Shown piece by piece: positions 52,357 through 64,000 of a stretch of DNA of 64,000 nt; positions within the stretch are counted from its first letter, which is position 1; the number at the start of each line of letters is the position of its first letter. A model generated the notes under the pieces. The model had not been told where the DNA came from and searched no databases. It worked only from the letters and a program-made list of their open reading frames with translations. A program made the position numbers and the translations under genes. Origin of the DNA: Tyto alba (taxonomy: Eukaryota > Chordata > Aves > Strigiformes > Tytonidae). Location of the stretch: assembly GCF_018691265.1 (NCBI RefSeq), contig NW_024881295.1, forward strand, positions 17,345,904 to 17,409,903, written 5' to 3'.

Positions 52357-52759
52357 TCAAGTATTGAAAGAGAAGCTGCATTACTGTAAATAAACCATTC
52401 TGGGCTTAGCTGGGATTTGTGTTTGTTTGGTTTGCACCATGCAAGACTCAACAGGACATATGGCATCTATCCCACTGTACCATCCACCAGACTGCATGGC
52501 AGGAAATACGAGTCCTTCACTTGTCAACATCTCCCCTGCACGCCCTCCCAGCAAGACATGGATCCCACGTCTTGGATACGACGGCTCACAAGAGAAGCTC
52601 CTGCTCCCCTAGCCTGACCGTCCCTTCCTCAGCTGTGCCATCCCATCGGGGGGCTCTGGAGGCAGAGGAAGAGTTGGTGTGCTCGGCGGCGTGCCTCGAT
52701 AAAGTGCACATCGAGACGAGACGGTGGACAGTGCTGCTGAGCAGCTTCGGGGTTGAAGG

Positions 52760-62991
<10,232 letters not shown>

Positions 62992-64000
62992 CTGAAAACC
63001 AGAGAGAGAACGGAAAGGGGAGGAAGGGCTAATTCGTCCCTCATCCCCAAAAATGCCCTTCCCCAGTGTCAGCCCCTTCCAAATGGCATTGCATCCATGG
63101 CACTAATGCTGTTTCTGGCATAGCAATGCCTAAATGGTGCTGATCAGGAGCTTCATTGCAAAGACACCATGGAAAGGAAAGGCTTTGACTCAGAGAGCTG
63201 GAAATACAGAAGCTGTGGGGTAGGAACATGGCTACCACTGCAAGCAAACAAACACAGTGATGAGTAATGGAAGAAAATGACCTCCTGCTTTAGACACGCC
63301 AGCAATGGTGTGCTGAAGACATCACACGCTGGCAGGAATTACTGGGAAAATCTGAATTATTAGCATTAAATTTATTTTAAAACGAGATAGAAAAGATGAA
63401 AAGGAGGAGAAACTTGAGGAACGGAGCTTTCTCCTGTGCTGGAAAAGGAGCAGGACCCTGGGGTGAGGCCTTCAGTGGCTGAGGAGGATGTTCCAGCAGG
63501 GGAAGGGAGACCCACAGTAAGCGAGGAGCAACAAGAAGCTTAAATTCAAGACTGAGTATAGGTTACGCTTCTTCTTGGGTGCTGCTGTCAGAGGAATTTA
63601 TGTCTCCATGGATCTTGCTCCGAGATGAGGAGAACCGAAAAATATCCAGGACGGAAAGGCAACATGCTACCAGGCACTGGGGTTATGTTACTGTTAGCAA
63701 CTTTTGGGTAGTGAACAACATGGGAACCCAGAAGGAACAGGATGACGTGTTATACAGCCAAAGGCTGATATGGAAGAGGGAAACACTGCATGGGCAGAAG
63801 ATATCAGATAAAGATGAGACTGTAGCACTGTGCCTAACCATGAAAGGATTTTTTGGGATGTCAGTCTTCCCTTCTACAAGGCATTAGTAAGAAGAGAAGA
63901 GCAGAAGGAAAAAGGACAGGGACAGAAGACCTATCGGAAAGCATAGTTCTGGCCAAATGGCAGGTTTTAGAAAAAACAGCAGCAGGTTGTGATCCAAGAC
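62992..64000 (-). other. B4GALNT3: B4GALNT3 intron running off the right edge
   Basis: From the acceptor TTTTCAG to the window edge I find no exon with PA14-like or membrane-anchor sequence. The 102-residue open frame on the + strand near 63.6-63.9 kb has no family features. The upstream exons of the gene must be further right. Confidence 0.75.

Larger units (their letters stand above)
51540..52759 (-). other. B4GALNT3: Proposed B4GALNT3 3' UTR
   Basis: Sequence between the B4GALNT3 stop and the first canonical poly(A) hexamer on the gene strand. Open frames within it have no recognisable family features. The length is a guess based only on that hexamer. Confidence 0.4.

Overview
This is a vertebrate nuclear genomic window, probably from a bird or at least a sauropsid. 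It contains split genes with GT-AG introns, long AT-rich introns, and decayed CR1-type LINE fragments. Almost every open reading frame in it is chance or shadow. Two protein-coding genes can be reconstructed exon by exon, with phases that agree across every junction. They lie tail to tail, as I recall their human orthologues doing on chromosome 12p13.

Region 1 (about 1-47,090, + strand) is NINJ2 (ninjurin-2). A first exon encodes 11 residues and ends at 155. Intron 1 follows and is about 43.9 kb. Two coding exons lie at 44,038-44,269 and 45,645-45,808, and a 3' UTR exon is probable from 46,722 to the poly(A) signal at 47,069. The assembled protein is 142 residues, the length I know for human NINJ2. 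Intron 1 holds a 54-bp minisatellite (2,388-2,620), a decayed antisense CR1-like LINE (about 21,690-23,620), a CR1 3'-end fragment (26,009-26,200), a MIR-like SINE remnant (about 36,460-36,565), homopurine and homopolymer tracts, and a CpG-dense patch near 38.1-38.4 kb that could be regulatory.

Region 2 (about 47,100-51,540) is a convergent intergenic stretch with no gene I can support.

Region 3 (about 51,540-64,000, - strand) is B4GALNT3, a Golgi beta-1,4-N-acetylgalactosaminyltransferase that makes LacdiNAc. Eleven coding exons (62,991 down to 52,760) give 773 residues plus the stop: the region after the PA14 domain, a long low-complexity stem exon, and the complete C-terminal GT7/CHGN-type catalytic domain. 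The 5' exons (membrane anchor and PA14 domain) lie beyond the right edge.

The two genes are not known to act together. NINJ2 is a small membrane adhesion protein and B4GALNT3 is a glycan-modifying enzyme. I found no CRISPR array, operon, tRNA, rRNA or new defence or mobile system. The interest lies in gene structure, fossil repeats and a few regulatory candidates.
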